Assembly: GCA_965248715.1 (NCBI GenBank)
Contig: CBDFKB010000006.1
Span: 124,001-188,000 of the forward strand
Direction: 5' to 3'
Length of the DNA: 64,000 nt
From: CBDFKB01 sp965248715
Lineage (GTDB): Bacteria; Pseudomonadota; Alphaproteobacteria; Rhizobiales; Rhizobiaceae
Shown here: positions 1 to 7,870 of the stretch, in pieces
Layout of the letters: every line of letters starts with the position of its first letter
How positions within the stretch are numbered: the first letter of the stretch is position 1
Made by a program: the position numbers and the translations under genes
The notes under the pieces: generated by a model
Told to the model about the DNA's origin: nothing
What the model saw: only the letters and a program-made list of their open reading frames with translations
Databases searched by the model: none

Positions 1-966
1 CACCGCACCAAGAAATGGTAGGTCACGTTTTTCCGCTTCTTTGCGAGCACCACCATGGCCGAAAATATCAGTCTGCTCTCCGCATTTGGGGCAAATGAAG
101 GTGCTCATATTTTCGACGATACCGAGCACCGGCACGTCGACCTGGGAAAACATGGCGATCCCGCGCCTGGCATCAATCAACGCCAAATCCTGCGGTGTCG
201 ACACGATCACAGCGCCGGCCAACGGCACGCTTTGCGCCATTGTCAGTTGTGCATCACCGGTACCAGGCGGCATGTCGGTCACCAAGATATCGATTTCGCC
301 CCATTCGACCTCGCGCATCATTTGCGTGAGCGCCGACATTACCATCGGCCCGCGCCAGATCACCGGCGTGTCCTCATCGACCAGGAACCCGATCGACATC
401 ACCTTCAAGCCATGGCGCATGATCGGTTTCATACCGCCTTGCTCTCCCGGCTGCGGCCGTTCGGTGATGTTTAATAGCCGCGGCATAGACGGGCCGTAGA
501 TATCGGCGTCGAGCACCCCGACCCGCAACCCAAGCCCGGACAATGCCAGGGCCAGATTGACCGACGTTGTGGATTTTCCCACCCCGCCTTTGCCGGATGC
601 CACGGCGATAATCTTTTTGATGCCTTCGACCGGCGCTTTGCGCGGCAGGCCGCCATGGGGTTTTCGGCCGGGTTCGACTTGCGGTGGACGTTGCGGTGCC
701 GGGCTTTGACCGGGTTTGCGCTCTGCTGTCAACGCCACCATGACCGACGAAACCCCATCAAGTGCCATGACCGCGTCTTGCGCCGCCTTTCTCAGCGATT
801 CCATCGCCTGCGCCTTGTCGGCGGCAACGGTAATCGAGAACATGGCCTTGCCATCGGCGAGAAAAATATCCGACACCATGCCGGCGGCGACGATATCGGT
901 TTCCCGATCCGGGCCGACCAGCTTCGAAAGCTGCTTGAGTATGTCGTCTTTATTGGCCGGCGCCAT
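1..966 (-). CDS. mrp: Mrp/NBP35-family Fe-S cluster carrier ATPase (3' end cut by window)
   Basis: P-loop ATPase that carries and delivers Fe-S clusters in the cytoplasm. It reads on the minus strand from ATG at 966 and is open to the window edge (322 codons seen), so the C-terminus is missing. The first ~90 residues form a MIP18/DUF59-like domain. A deviant Walker A motif, GKGGVGKST, lies near residue 125, followed by the LDADIYGPS and TDMPPGTGD segments typical of Mrp. A CPKC motif near residue 290 is the bridging-cluster cysteine pair of the family. It diverges from the acpXL cluster with ~310 bp between. The linker near residues 85-115 is Pro/Arg-rich. The family call is firm; the client proteins are unknown. 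Confidence 0.95.
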   Translation of the reverse strand, partial: MAPANKDDILKQLSKLVGPDRETDIVAAGMVSDIFLADGKAMFSITVAADKAQAMESLRKAAQDAVMALDGVSSVMVALTAERKPGQSPAPQRPPQVEPGRKPHGGLPRKAPVEGIKKIIAVASGKGGVGKSTTSVNLALALSGLGLRVGVLDADIYGPSMPRLLNITERPQPGEQGGMKPIMRHGLKVMSIGFLVDEDTPVIWRGPMVMSALTQMMREVEWGEIDILVTDMPPGTGDAQLTMAQSVPLAGAVIVSTPQDLALIDARRGIAMFSQVDVPVLGIVENMSTFICPKCGEQTDIFGHGGARKEAEKRDLPFLGAV

Positions 967-1277
967 GCCTTATTCCCAATCATGCCGCTTAGGGTGGCTT
1001 TCGACAAATATGAGCCTAAGCGCCGTAGACAAGGCGCGACGATACCGATTTGCCACCATGTGCGCCATTGCCGCATTAATCATCAACGAGTTGTTGTATC
1101 ATTTGCGCGCAGACATTATGGACAAGTGCTTCTTGCGGCTGTAAAAGCCCGCGAGCCGAGCTGGCGTTGGTGCGCCCAAATAGGCGATGGCACGCAAGCG
1201 CTGTTCACGAACAAATCGGAAAATGTAGCCAGCCCGCGTTTCCCGAAAACCCGAACAAATTACATTGAGGTGCGATT
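967..1277. other. Divergent intergenic region mrp / acpXL
   Basis: About 310 bp between divergently transcribed mrp and acpXL. It must hold both promoters, but I see no clear sigma-70 boxes, riboswitch or RNA gene. A weak purine-rich stretch (gagg at 1266-1269) sits 9 nt before the acpXL GTG start. Confidence 0.4.
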
Positions 1278-1556
1278 GTGTCTACCACATTCGACAAAGT
1301 CGCGGATATCATTTCCGAGACAAGTGAAATTCCGCGTGAAGAGATTGGCCTCGAAAGCCATACCATCGACGATCTGGGCATCGACAGCCTCGACTTCCTG
1401 GATATCGTGTTCGCAGTCGACAAGGAATTTTCGATCAAAATTCCGCTCGAAGCCTGGACCCAGGAAGTCAATGATGGCAAAGCCTCGACAGAAGAATATT
1501 TTGTCATGAAAAATCTGTGCGCAAAAATCGACGAACTCGTAAAAGCCGCAGCTTGA
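1278..1556 (+). CDS. acpXL: Acyl carrier protein AcpXL for very-long-chain lipid A fatty acid
   Basis: Dedicated acyl carrier protein (92 aa) that holds the growing very-long-chain hydroxy fatty acid (C28-type) destined for lipid A in rhizobia and relatives. The phosphopantetheine site is Ser37 within GIDSLDF. Length and the C-terminal EEYFVMKNLCAKIDEL segment match AcpXL rather than housekeeping AcpP (about 78 aa). The start is GTG at 1278, which gives the expected STTFDKVADII N-terminus. It is the first gene of a six-gene cluster in the order known from Rhizobium (acpXL-fabZXL-fabF2XL-fabF1XL-adhXL-lpxXL), which strongly supports the assignment. Confidence 0.95.
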   Translation: MSTTFDKVADIISETSEIPREEIGLESHTIDDLGIDSLDFLDIVFAVDKEFSIKIPLEAWTQEVNDGKASTEEYFVMKNLCAKIDELVKAAA

Positions 1557-1597
1557 TCGTCTGATGGCGTTTGGGGCATTCGGCGCTGCAGGCATCC

Positions 1598-2062
1598 ATG
1601 CGGCTTGAATATTTTTTGATGATCGACCGGGTCGAGGAATTGGACTTGGACAACGGTTTTTTGCGGACATCTTCCACGGTGCCGCAAGAAAGTACTGTTT
1701 TTGAGGGGCACTTTCCCGATTATCCGTTGGTGCCAGGGGTTTTGTTGATCGAGACCATGGCCCAGGCTTCGGGCATCTTGATGCTTTACCACAAAGACTA
1801 TCGACGCATGCCCTTATTGGCCGGCGTCAAAGATGCCAAGATCCGCGATTTCATCCGCCCCAACGCCCGCCTTGCGGTCGAGGTTCGTTTAGAACACGAC
1901 GGATCCGGTTTTGCGATTGTAAAGACCATCATGCGTTGCGATGGCAAGCGGGTCGCCAATGCGCTATTGACCATGACCGAGATCGAATGGCCGTTTCCTC
2001 AGTTCAAGCAGGACATCCGCGACAAGGTCGAAGGGTTGTTCGACGGCATACCAATCGCATAG
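1598..2062 (+). CDS. fabZXL: 3-hydroxyacyl-ACP dehydratase FabZXL
   Basis: FabZ-type hot-dog dehydratase (154 aa) that removes water from the 3-hydroxyacyl-AcpXL intermediate during very-long-chain acyl elongation. His38 in FEGHFPDYPLVPG and Glu52 in LLIETMAQ are the catalytic pair. I chose ATG 1598 because MRLEYFLMIDRV is the usual FabZ start. A TTG at 1571 would add nine residues with no family support. The gene lies 41 bp after acpXL in the same direction, so it is probably in the same operon. The C-terminus (PQFKQDIRDKVEGLFDGI) is longer than housekeeping FabZ, as is usual for the XL version. Confidence 0.93.
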   Translation: MRLEYFLMIDRVEELDLDNGFLRTSSTVPQESTVFEGHFPDYPLVPGVLLIETMAQASGILMLYHKDYRRMPLLAGVKDAKIRDFIRPNARLAVEVRLEHDGSGFAIVKTIMRCDGKRVANALLTMTEIEWPFPQFKQDIRDKVEGLFDGIPIA

Positions 2063-2136
2063 ACATGCGCCATGGCCGCGATTAACACAAACATTTGCCT
2101 GCCACATGGTGTGGTAATTGGAATTTTGGAGCCCGC

Positions 2137-3336
2137 ATGTCCACTGCGATAGAAGTTTGGATCACCGGCATTGGCCTCGTGTCATCGCACGGCGAGGGCG
2201 TGGAAGCCAATTGGCAGGCGTTAACCGCGATTGATCCGCAACCGGTGCTCGACCGCGAGAATTTCGCCCCCTACACCGTACACCCGATGCCGCAGATCGA
2301 CTGGTCGGGACAGATCGCGCGTCGTGGCGACCAACGGCAGATGGAAAACTGGCAACGTCTGGGTACTTATGCCGCCGGCCTGGCGCTGGACGATGCCGGT
2401 ATGAAGGGCAACGCGGAAATTTGCGCCTCCATGGACCTGGTGGTAGCTGCCGGCAGCGGCGAGCGCGATGTCGAGACCGACGCCTCGATCCTCGAAGAAG
2501 CCAAGACCAGAAACGACCGCGACCAATTAATCAATGACCGGTTGCAGAACGATCTGCGCCCGACCCTGTTTTTGGCCCAATTGTCCAACCTGCTGGCCGG
2601 CAATATTTCGATTGTCCACAAGGTCACCGGCTCTTCGCGCACCTATATGGGTGAGGAAAACGCCGGAACCTCGGCAATCGAAAACGCCCTGTCGCGGATC
2701 GCCAGTGGCCAGAGTGACCATTTGCTGGTCGGTTCGGCTTATAATTCGGAACGCTGGGATTTGCTGCTGCCGTTCGAACTCGGCCACTACATGATGCGCG
2801 GAGATTTCGCCGACGTGTGGTCGAGAAAAGGCGAAAATGAGGGCATGGCACTCGGTTGTGTCGGTGTGTTCCTGGTGCTGGAAAGCGCTGAACATGCCAT
2901 GGAGCGCGGCGCAAAACCCTATGCCAAACTAACTTCCGCCGGCTCTAGTCTTGGTAGCCGCGAGCCGGGTGAGACCACGAAACGGGTTTCCCAGCTAATG
3001 GATCAGCAAAATGTTCCTAGCGCCAGCGACGGCCTGGCAGTGGTTTCTGGTGCCAGCGGTATGCAGGCGATTTCCGCAGAAGAACGGCAATTATTGCAAC
3101 AACGGTTCGGCGACAATGTGCCGGTCCGCGGATTTTGCACCATGACAGGACACACGATGGAAGGTAACTTCCCGTTGGGAATAGCCCTGGCCGCGATCGC
3201 GATCAGCAAAGGCGGATTTTATCCACCGTTCGCGTCCGGTCAAGAAATTCCCGCCACCGCCGCACCTACGTCAATATTGATCACCAATTTCAGCCATTGG
3301 AAGGGTGAAGGGGTGGGATTGGTCGAACAAGTTTAG
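2137..3336 (+). CDS. fabF2XL: Beta-ketoacyl-ACP synthase-like FabF2XL lacking catalytic Cys and first His
   Basis: Thiolase-fold ketosynthase of about 399 aa, start ATG 2137 behind a purine-rich tggag stretch. By position in the cluster it is FabF2XL. Aligned by eye to the next gene, the nucleophile Cys is replaced by Glu174 (GEENAGTSAI against TACASGATAI). The first catalytic His region (NAHGTSTP) is replaced by VVSGASGMQ, while the GHT histidine near the C-terminus is kept. This resembles chain-length factors of type II polyketide systems, where the partner subunit has lost the nucleophile. Inference: it pairs with FabF1XL and shapes chain length rather than condensing by itself. Confidence 0.88.
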   Translation: MSTAIEVWITGIGLVSSHGEGVEANWQALTAIDPQPVLDRENFAPYTVHPMPQIDWSGQIARRGDQRQMENWQRLGTYAAGLALDDAGMKGNAEICASMDLVVAAGSGERDVETDASILEEAKTRNDRDQLINDRLQNDLRPTLFLAQLSNLLAGNISIVHKVTGSSRTYMGEENAGTSAIENALSRIASGQSDHLLVGSAYNSERWDLLLPFELGHYMMRGDFADVWSRKGENEGMALGCVGVFLVLESAEHAMERGAKPYAKLTSAGSSLGSREPGETTKRVSQLMDQQNVPSASDGLAVVSGASGMQAISAEERQLLQQRFGDNVPVRGFCTMTGHTMEGNFPLGIALAAIAISKGGFYPPFASGQEIPATAAPTSILITNFSHWKGEGVGLVEQV

Positions 3337-3376
3337 GCCGGATCGCCAACCGCTCGCACAAAATAGGAGAAACTGC

Positions 3377-4656
3377 ATGTCGAAACCGATCAGGGATCAC
3401 ATGAACCGCATTCCGGTAGCAATAACCGGCATGGGCGTGGTTTCGTCCTTGGGGCGGGGCAAACAAGACAATTGGCGTGCGCTGACCCGTGGCCAGTCGG
3501 GGGTGCACCACATTACCCGCTTTGCGACCGACGGGTTGCGTACCCGCATTGCCGGCACTGTCGATTTCATGGACGTGCCGGAACTGTCGGCGCCATGCAT
3601 CTCCCACGCGATGGCGGACGCAACAACAGAAGAAGCGTTGGCCGAAGCCGGTTATGGACGGGACGGGTTTCCCGGGCCGCTGTTTTTCGCCGCGCCACCG
3701 GTTGAGGTCGAATGGCAGCACCGCTTTGCGCTTTCCGACCAGGAGACGCAAGATGGTTTTGAGGGCTACCCACGCATGCTGGCCGCTGCCCGCGCCAAGC
3801 GCGATGGCGATCTTTACGCCCGGGTTCAACTTGGCAACATCGCCTATCAGATCGCTGAGACCTATGGCACCAAGGGTCTGCCGATTTCCCTGACCACAGC
3901 TTGTGCATCTGGTGCTACCGCGATCCAGCACGGCATCGAGGCAATCAGGCGTGGCGATACCGATGCCGCACTTTGCGTCGCCTCGGACGGTTCGGTAAAC
4001 GCGGAAGGGCTGATCCGGTTTTCGCTACTTTCAGCGCTGACCAGGCAAAACGACGCGCCGGAAAAAGCCTCGAAGCCATTTTCCAAAGACCGGGACGGTT
4101 TTGTTATGTCGGAAGGCTCGGCAGCGATCGTGTTGGAATCGCTTGACCACGCCAAGGCGCGCGGTGCCAATATTCTCGGCATCGTACGTGGCGTCAGCGA
4201 GGCTGCCGATGATTTTCACCGTACCCGCTCGAAACCGGACGGTTCGCCGATCATCGCCGCGATCCGCCTGGCGATGGATGATGCCGGCATTTCGTGTGGC
4301 GATATCGACTATATCAATGCCCACGGCACCAGCACGCCGGAAAACGACCGCATGGAATATCACTCGCTGCATGAAGTATTCGGCGATGCGATTTCCTCGA
4401 TCCCGATTTCGTCGAACAAATCCATGGTCGGCCACACCTTGACCGCCGGTGGCATGATCGAGGCGGTATATTCCACCATGACCATGCAGTCTGGCACGAT
4501 CCCGCCGACGATCAACTATAACCATCCCGACCCGACATTCCGCTCGACGTTGTGCCCAATGTTAAACGGGATGCGGAAGTTGGCACCATATTGTCGAATT
4601 CGTTCGGATTTGGCGGCCAAAACGCCTGTTTAATCATTGGCAATCAACCTGCCTGA
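3377..4656 (+). CDS. fabF1XL: Beta-ketoacyl-ACP synthase FabF1XL, with a C-terminal frameshift
   Basis: Catalytically complete KAS II-type condensing enzyme: Cys176 (TTACASG), His316 (NAHGTSTP) and His353 (MVGHTLTAGG). Start ATG 3377 follows aggaga at 3365-3370. The frame starting at 3377 would end at 4633 with a nonsense tail. From about 4538 the next frame encodes the normal FabF ending (LDVVPNVKRDAEVG, then SNSFGFGGQNACLII) and stops at 4656. One base is missing near 4536-4540 (acatt where acaatt would restore the frame). This may be a sequencing error or a true lesion. The C-terminal NSFGFGG segment lines the active site, so a real frameshift would probably inactivate the enzyme. Confidence 0.9.
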
Positions 4657-4708
4657 TCTACCGGTTCCCGCCGGGACGTTCCGGCCAGTTTAATTCTTGG
4701 AGGCAATC

Positions 4709-5737
4709 GTGCGCGCGCTTCAGCTTGTGTCCGAAAGACATGTGGAAGTCAGGGATGTGCCAGCCCCACCGCCACCCGGCGAAGGCGAGGTGCAGCTAAA
4801 AATACGCGTGGTCGCGCTCAACCACATCGATGTGTGGGGTTGGCGTGGCATGGCGTTTGCCAAACGTAAATTACCGATGACCGTGGGTGCCGAAGCGAGC
4901 GGCGAGATTGCCGCCATCGGCCCCAATGTCACCGGGCTAAAGACCGGACAATTGGTTTCGATTTTTGGCGGTCCGACCTGCGGGCTGTGCCGGCAATGCC
5001 GCCAAGGTCATGACAATTTGTGCGAACAGCCGCTTGGTGTGCACGGATTTCACCTCGATGGGTATGCGCGCGACCTCGCCAACATGCCAGCTCGCAATTG
5101 CGTCCCGGCGCCGCCAGGGGTTGACGCGATCGGCGCGGCGCTGGCCCCGGTCACCTTTGGTACTGTCGAACATATGTTGTTCGACAATGCTTTGCTGCAG
5201 CCTGGCGAAACCATTCTTATCCATGCTGGCGGCAGCGGTATTGGATCAGCCGCGATCCAGCTTGCCAAACGCCATGGTTGTCGGGTGATCACCACCGTTG
5301 GCTCCGATGCCAAGATTGATGGCTGCATCGAACTCGGCGCCGACCACGTGATCAATTATCGCGACGACCGGTTTGAGGGGGTGACCCGCAAGCTGACCCG
5401 CAAGAAAGGGGTCGATGTGGTGTTCGAACATGTTGGCGCCGATACGTGGGCCGGTTCCATGCTGTGTATGAAAAAGGGCGGGCGGTTGGTCACCTGCGGC
5501 TCGACCAGTGGGGTTTCGGCCCAGATCAATTTGATGATGCTGTTCCAGCAGCAATTGCGCCTGATCGGCTCATTTGGCTGCAACCGTCGCAACATGGCCG
5601 ACGCGATGGAAAAGATGGCACGCGGCCTGGTCAAACCGGTGGTCGACACTGAGCTTGAGTTTGGCGATCTGGCGAAGGCGCTGGAGCGCATGGAAAACCG
5701 TCAAGTGTTCGGCAAAATCGTCATGCACGTAGCGTAA
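4709..5737 (+). CDS. adhXL: Zinc-type medium-chain dehydrogenase/enoyl reductase AdhXL
   Basis: Medium-chain dehydrogenase/reductase (342 aa), the fifth gene of the very-long-chain cluster. It is thought to provide the reducing step of acyl elongation (enoyl- or ketoacyl-type), although the exact reaction is not settled. It has an N-terminal GroES-like domain with four cysteines in CGLCRQCRQGHDNLC (structural zinc) and a Rossmann domain with HAGGSGIGSAAIQLAK. Start GTG 4709 is preceded by ggagg at 4699-4703. Its C-terminal LERMENRQVFGKIVMHV is standard for the family. It follows fabF1XL by 52 bp and is followed by a short hairpin before lpxXL. Confidence 0.88.
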   Translation: MRALQLVSERHVEVRDVPAPPPPGEGEVQLKIRVVALNHIDVWGWRGMAFAKRKLPMTVGAEASGEIAAIGPNVTGLKTGQLVSIFGGPTCGLCRQCRQGHDNLCEQPLGVHGFHLDGYARDLANMPARNCVPAPPGVDAIGAALAPVTFGTVEHMLFDNALLQPGETILIHAGGSGIGSAAIQLAKRHGCRVITTVGSDAKIDGCIELGADHVINYRDDRFEGVTRKLTRKKGVDVVFEHVGADTWAGSMLCMKKGGRLVTCGSTSGVSAQINLMMLFQQQLRLIGSFGCNRRNMADAMEKMARGLVKPVVDTELEFGDLAKALERMENRQVFGKIVMHVA

Positions 5738-5770
5738 TACCAAATCGGCCAATATCCAGGTCCTTTGGTA
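5738..5770. repeat. TACCAA-type palindromic mini-repeat
   Basis: Seven-base arms taccaaa and tttggta enclose 19 bases directly after the adhXL stop. Similar intergenic hairpins occur at 58634-58666 and 24694-24741, and the same tips end the two MITEs near 18.8 and 24.4 kb. It may weaken read-through between adhXL and lpxXL. Confidence 0.5.
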
Positions 5771-5791
5771 TAACCGGAGAGTTTTTCGCCA

Positions 5792-6784
5792 ATGGCAACC
5801 GCCCGTTCGATCCTCACCCGCGCCTATGTGCTTGGCCGCAATGGCAAAGACTGGGTGATTGCAAAAATCGTCTTCGCCGTGCTCGATCTATTGAAGTTGT
5901 TGCCGGCCAATGCAGCAATTGATTTTACCGAAATGGCCGGGCGGCGGATCGGCATGTTGTTGCCGCGTACCAAGCAGGCGCGGGTCAACATCAAAGCAAG
6001 TTTTCCCGAAAAGAGCGCCAGGGAAATTGACACGATCCTGCGCGAAATGTGGGGCAGTTTGAGCCGGACGGCGGCAGAATATAATTACCTCGACAAGATT
6101 TTTGACTTCGACTATCGCAACCCGGACCAGGGCCGATTCGAGATCGCCGGTTCCGATATTTTCGCCTCACTTATCGATGACGGCAAACCGGCGGTGTTTT
6201 TTACCTCCCATACCGCGAACTGGGAAATCCTGCCCGTGGGCGCGATGGCGTATGGGGTAGAGATCACCGCATTATTTCGCCCGCCCAACAATCGCTACAT
6301 TGCAAAACGGCTGCTGGCGGCGCGGCGCACGAAAATGGGTCACCTGGTGCCGTCGAAGGCTGGCGCTTCGTGGGCGCTTGCAGATGTGTTGGAAAAGAAC
6401 GGCAAGGTCGGGGTTCTGGTCGACCAATATTTCCACCGCAAACGCGGCACAAGAATCGATTTTCTCGGCCGTATTACCTACGCCAACCCGTTACTCGGAA
6501 AATTGGTGCGCCATTTCGATTGCCCGGTCTATCCAGCAAGATGTATTCGCTTACCCGGCGGGCGGTTTCGACTGGAACTACAACCGGCGATCGACGTTCC
6601 ACGTAAACCCGATGGCAGCGTTGACGCCAATGCACTAACGCAGAAAGTCAATGACGTCGTTGCCCAATGGGTTGCCGAATATCCAGGACAATGGCTATGG
6701 CTGCATAATCGCTGGCGCTACCGGCCGAGCGACCGGCCGGAAGACATCTACGCCAGCCCGGATCGCAGCACCGTCAGTTTGTGA
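5792..6784 (+). CDS. lpxXL: Very-long-chain lipid A acyltransferase LpxXL (LpxL/HtrB family)
   Basis: Inner-membrane acyltransferase (330 aa) that moves the very-long-chain hydroxyacyl group from AcpXL to the lipid A precursor. The family HX4E catalytic motif is seen as HTANWE near residue 137, with VDQYFHRKRGTRIDFLG and an N-terminal hydrophobic stretch (IVFAVLDLLKLLPA). It closes the acpXL cluster. The last bases overlap the convergent L,D-transpeptidase gene by 11 bp, so there is no room for a terminator. All six expected genes are present, so the organism should make the long-chain lipid A substituent if fabF1XL works. Confidence 0.93.
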   Translation: MATARSILTRAYVLGRNGKDWVIAKIVFAVLDLLKLLPANAAIDFTEMAGRRIGMLLPRTKQARVNIKASFPEKSAREIDTILREMWGSLSRTAAEYNYLDKIFDFDYRNPDQGRFEIAGSDIFASLIDDGKPAVFFTSHTANWEILPVGAMAYGVEITALFRPPNNRYIAKRLLAARRTKMGHLVPSKAGASWALADVLEKNGKVGVLVDQYFHRKRGTRIDFLGRITYANPLLGKLVRHFDCPVYPARCIRLPGGRFRLELQPAIDVPRKPDGSVDANALTQKVNDVVAQWVAEYPGQWLWLHNRWRYRPSDRPEDIYASPDRSTVSL

Positions 6785-7211
6785 TTTTGATCCGCACATT
6801 GCCCGGCCCGACCCGTTGGGCCAACTTGAATAATGTACGTGCATGGTTTGGATGCAACCGAACGCAGCCATGGGACGCTGGCCGGCCAAGGTTCTTGATG
6901 TGGGGCGTGCCGTGGATGGCATAACCACCGTAGAAGAATATCGAGTGTGGCATCGGGGCCATATTGTATTTGCGTGAATACCACATTTGATGCATGCGGA
7001 CCGGACGGTAACTGCCGCGCGGGGTGTGATATTTCCCGCGGCCGCTGGAAATTTTCCACACATGTTTTAAGCGGCCATTGCTGTAGATGCGCATTTTTTG
7101 TTCGGAAATATCGATCCGCGCTTCCACCGCCGCGGCAGCCGCGATCGATGGGGTTAATATCGAAAACGCAAATGCGAGAGAAAATCCCGCTATGGCAATA
7201 AAATTACGCAT
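6774..7211 (-). CDS. Exported L,D-transpeptidase (YkuD domain)
   Basis: Small periplasmic L,D-transpeptidase (145 aa) that could cross-link peptidoglycan or anchor proteins to it. An N-terminal signal peptide (about residues 1-28, ending PSIAAAAA) is followed directly by the YkuD domain. The catalytic motif HGTPHIKNLGRPASHGCVRL contains His100, His114 and nucleophile Cys116. It is the minimal form of the family, with no LysM or second domain. It is convergent with lpxXL and overlaps it by 11 bp. The transcript start lies in the 7.2-7.9 kb gap. Confidence 0.93.
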   Translation of the reverse strand: MRNFIAIAGFSLAFAFSILTPSIAAAAAVEARIDISEQKMRIYSNGRLKHVWKISSGRGKYHTPRGSYRPVRMHQMWYSRKYNMAPMPHSIFFYGGYAIHGTPHIKNLGRPASHGCVRLHPNHARTLFKLAQRVGPGNVRIKITN

Positions 7212-7870
7212 TTCCTACTCCCAACCATACTGAACTCTCGCACCATCCAAGTGCTGTCGAAATTTACCGCTCCAGAAACTCATACAATATTGCCGTCCAA
7301 CAATCCATCTCCATCACGGATCAGTATTCGGGCATCAAGGCATTGTGAATATGGCTCCTGTTAGGACCTGTGGATAAATCATCCGCAGGCACCGAACGCC
7401 GAACCACGAAATGCGACCGCCCCTGACAGCCTGGTGGCGCAGTTGTAATATCGCTTTGGGGGAGAGATCATACCAATGGTGGGAACGGGCCAGCGGCCCC
7501 AACCAGGGCACCGGATATCGGCCAAAATACCCATGGCCGATACCCGGTGCGATACTGGAGGTCGATCCGTTCCCAATACGCAGGGAAATGTCCCGGTACG
7601 CAATACCTTTTCCGGGCCAGCCGGCGGTAGATCATTCCGCCGCGCCAGCAAGGTTTATGCCGATAACGTAAACAGGGCGCTAAGATTGGGTTTCCGTAGG
7701 GTTAATTTTGCGCTTTTTTTCAACGAGATGCGCGCCGATTTGATACACATGCATACGGCAAGCTCTGATTTCAAAAGTGTTTTGGCCCGCCCAATTGTGG
7801 AGCAGTAAATATTGTCCCGACCGTCGCTGATGCGACTGATAGAGAATTGACTGTATTTTTCCCCAGGCCC
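7212..7870. other. 659-bp intergenic gap
   Basis: Region between the L,D-transpeptidase promoter side and the end of fdsA. Open frames of up to 110 codons exist (for example 7476-7808, plus strand), but none has a recognisable protein pattern or ribosome binding site. I see no RNA gene and no member of the repeat families found elsewhere in the window. GC-rich, Pro/Gly-type translations suggest it is non-coding. Confidence 0.4.

Noticed and set aside
655..1509. 284-codon plus-strand frame
   Set aside because: It overlaps mrp in antisense and acpXL in another frame; its composition is that of a shadow frame.
7476..7808. 110-codon plus-strand frame in the 7.2-7.9 kb gap
   Set aside because: No recognisable motif, poor start context and unusual composition; left as non-coding.
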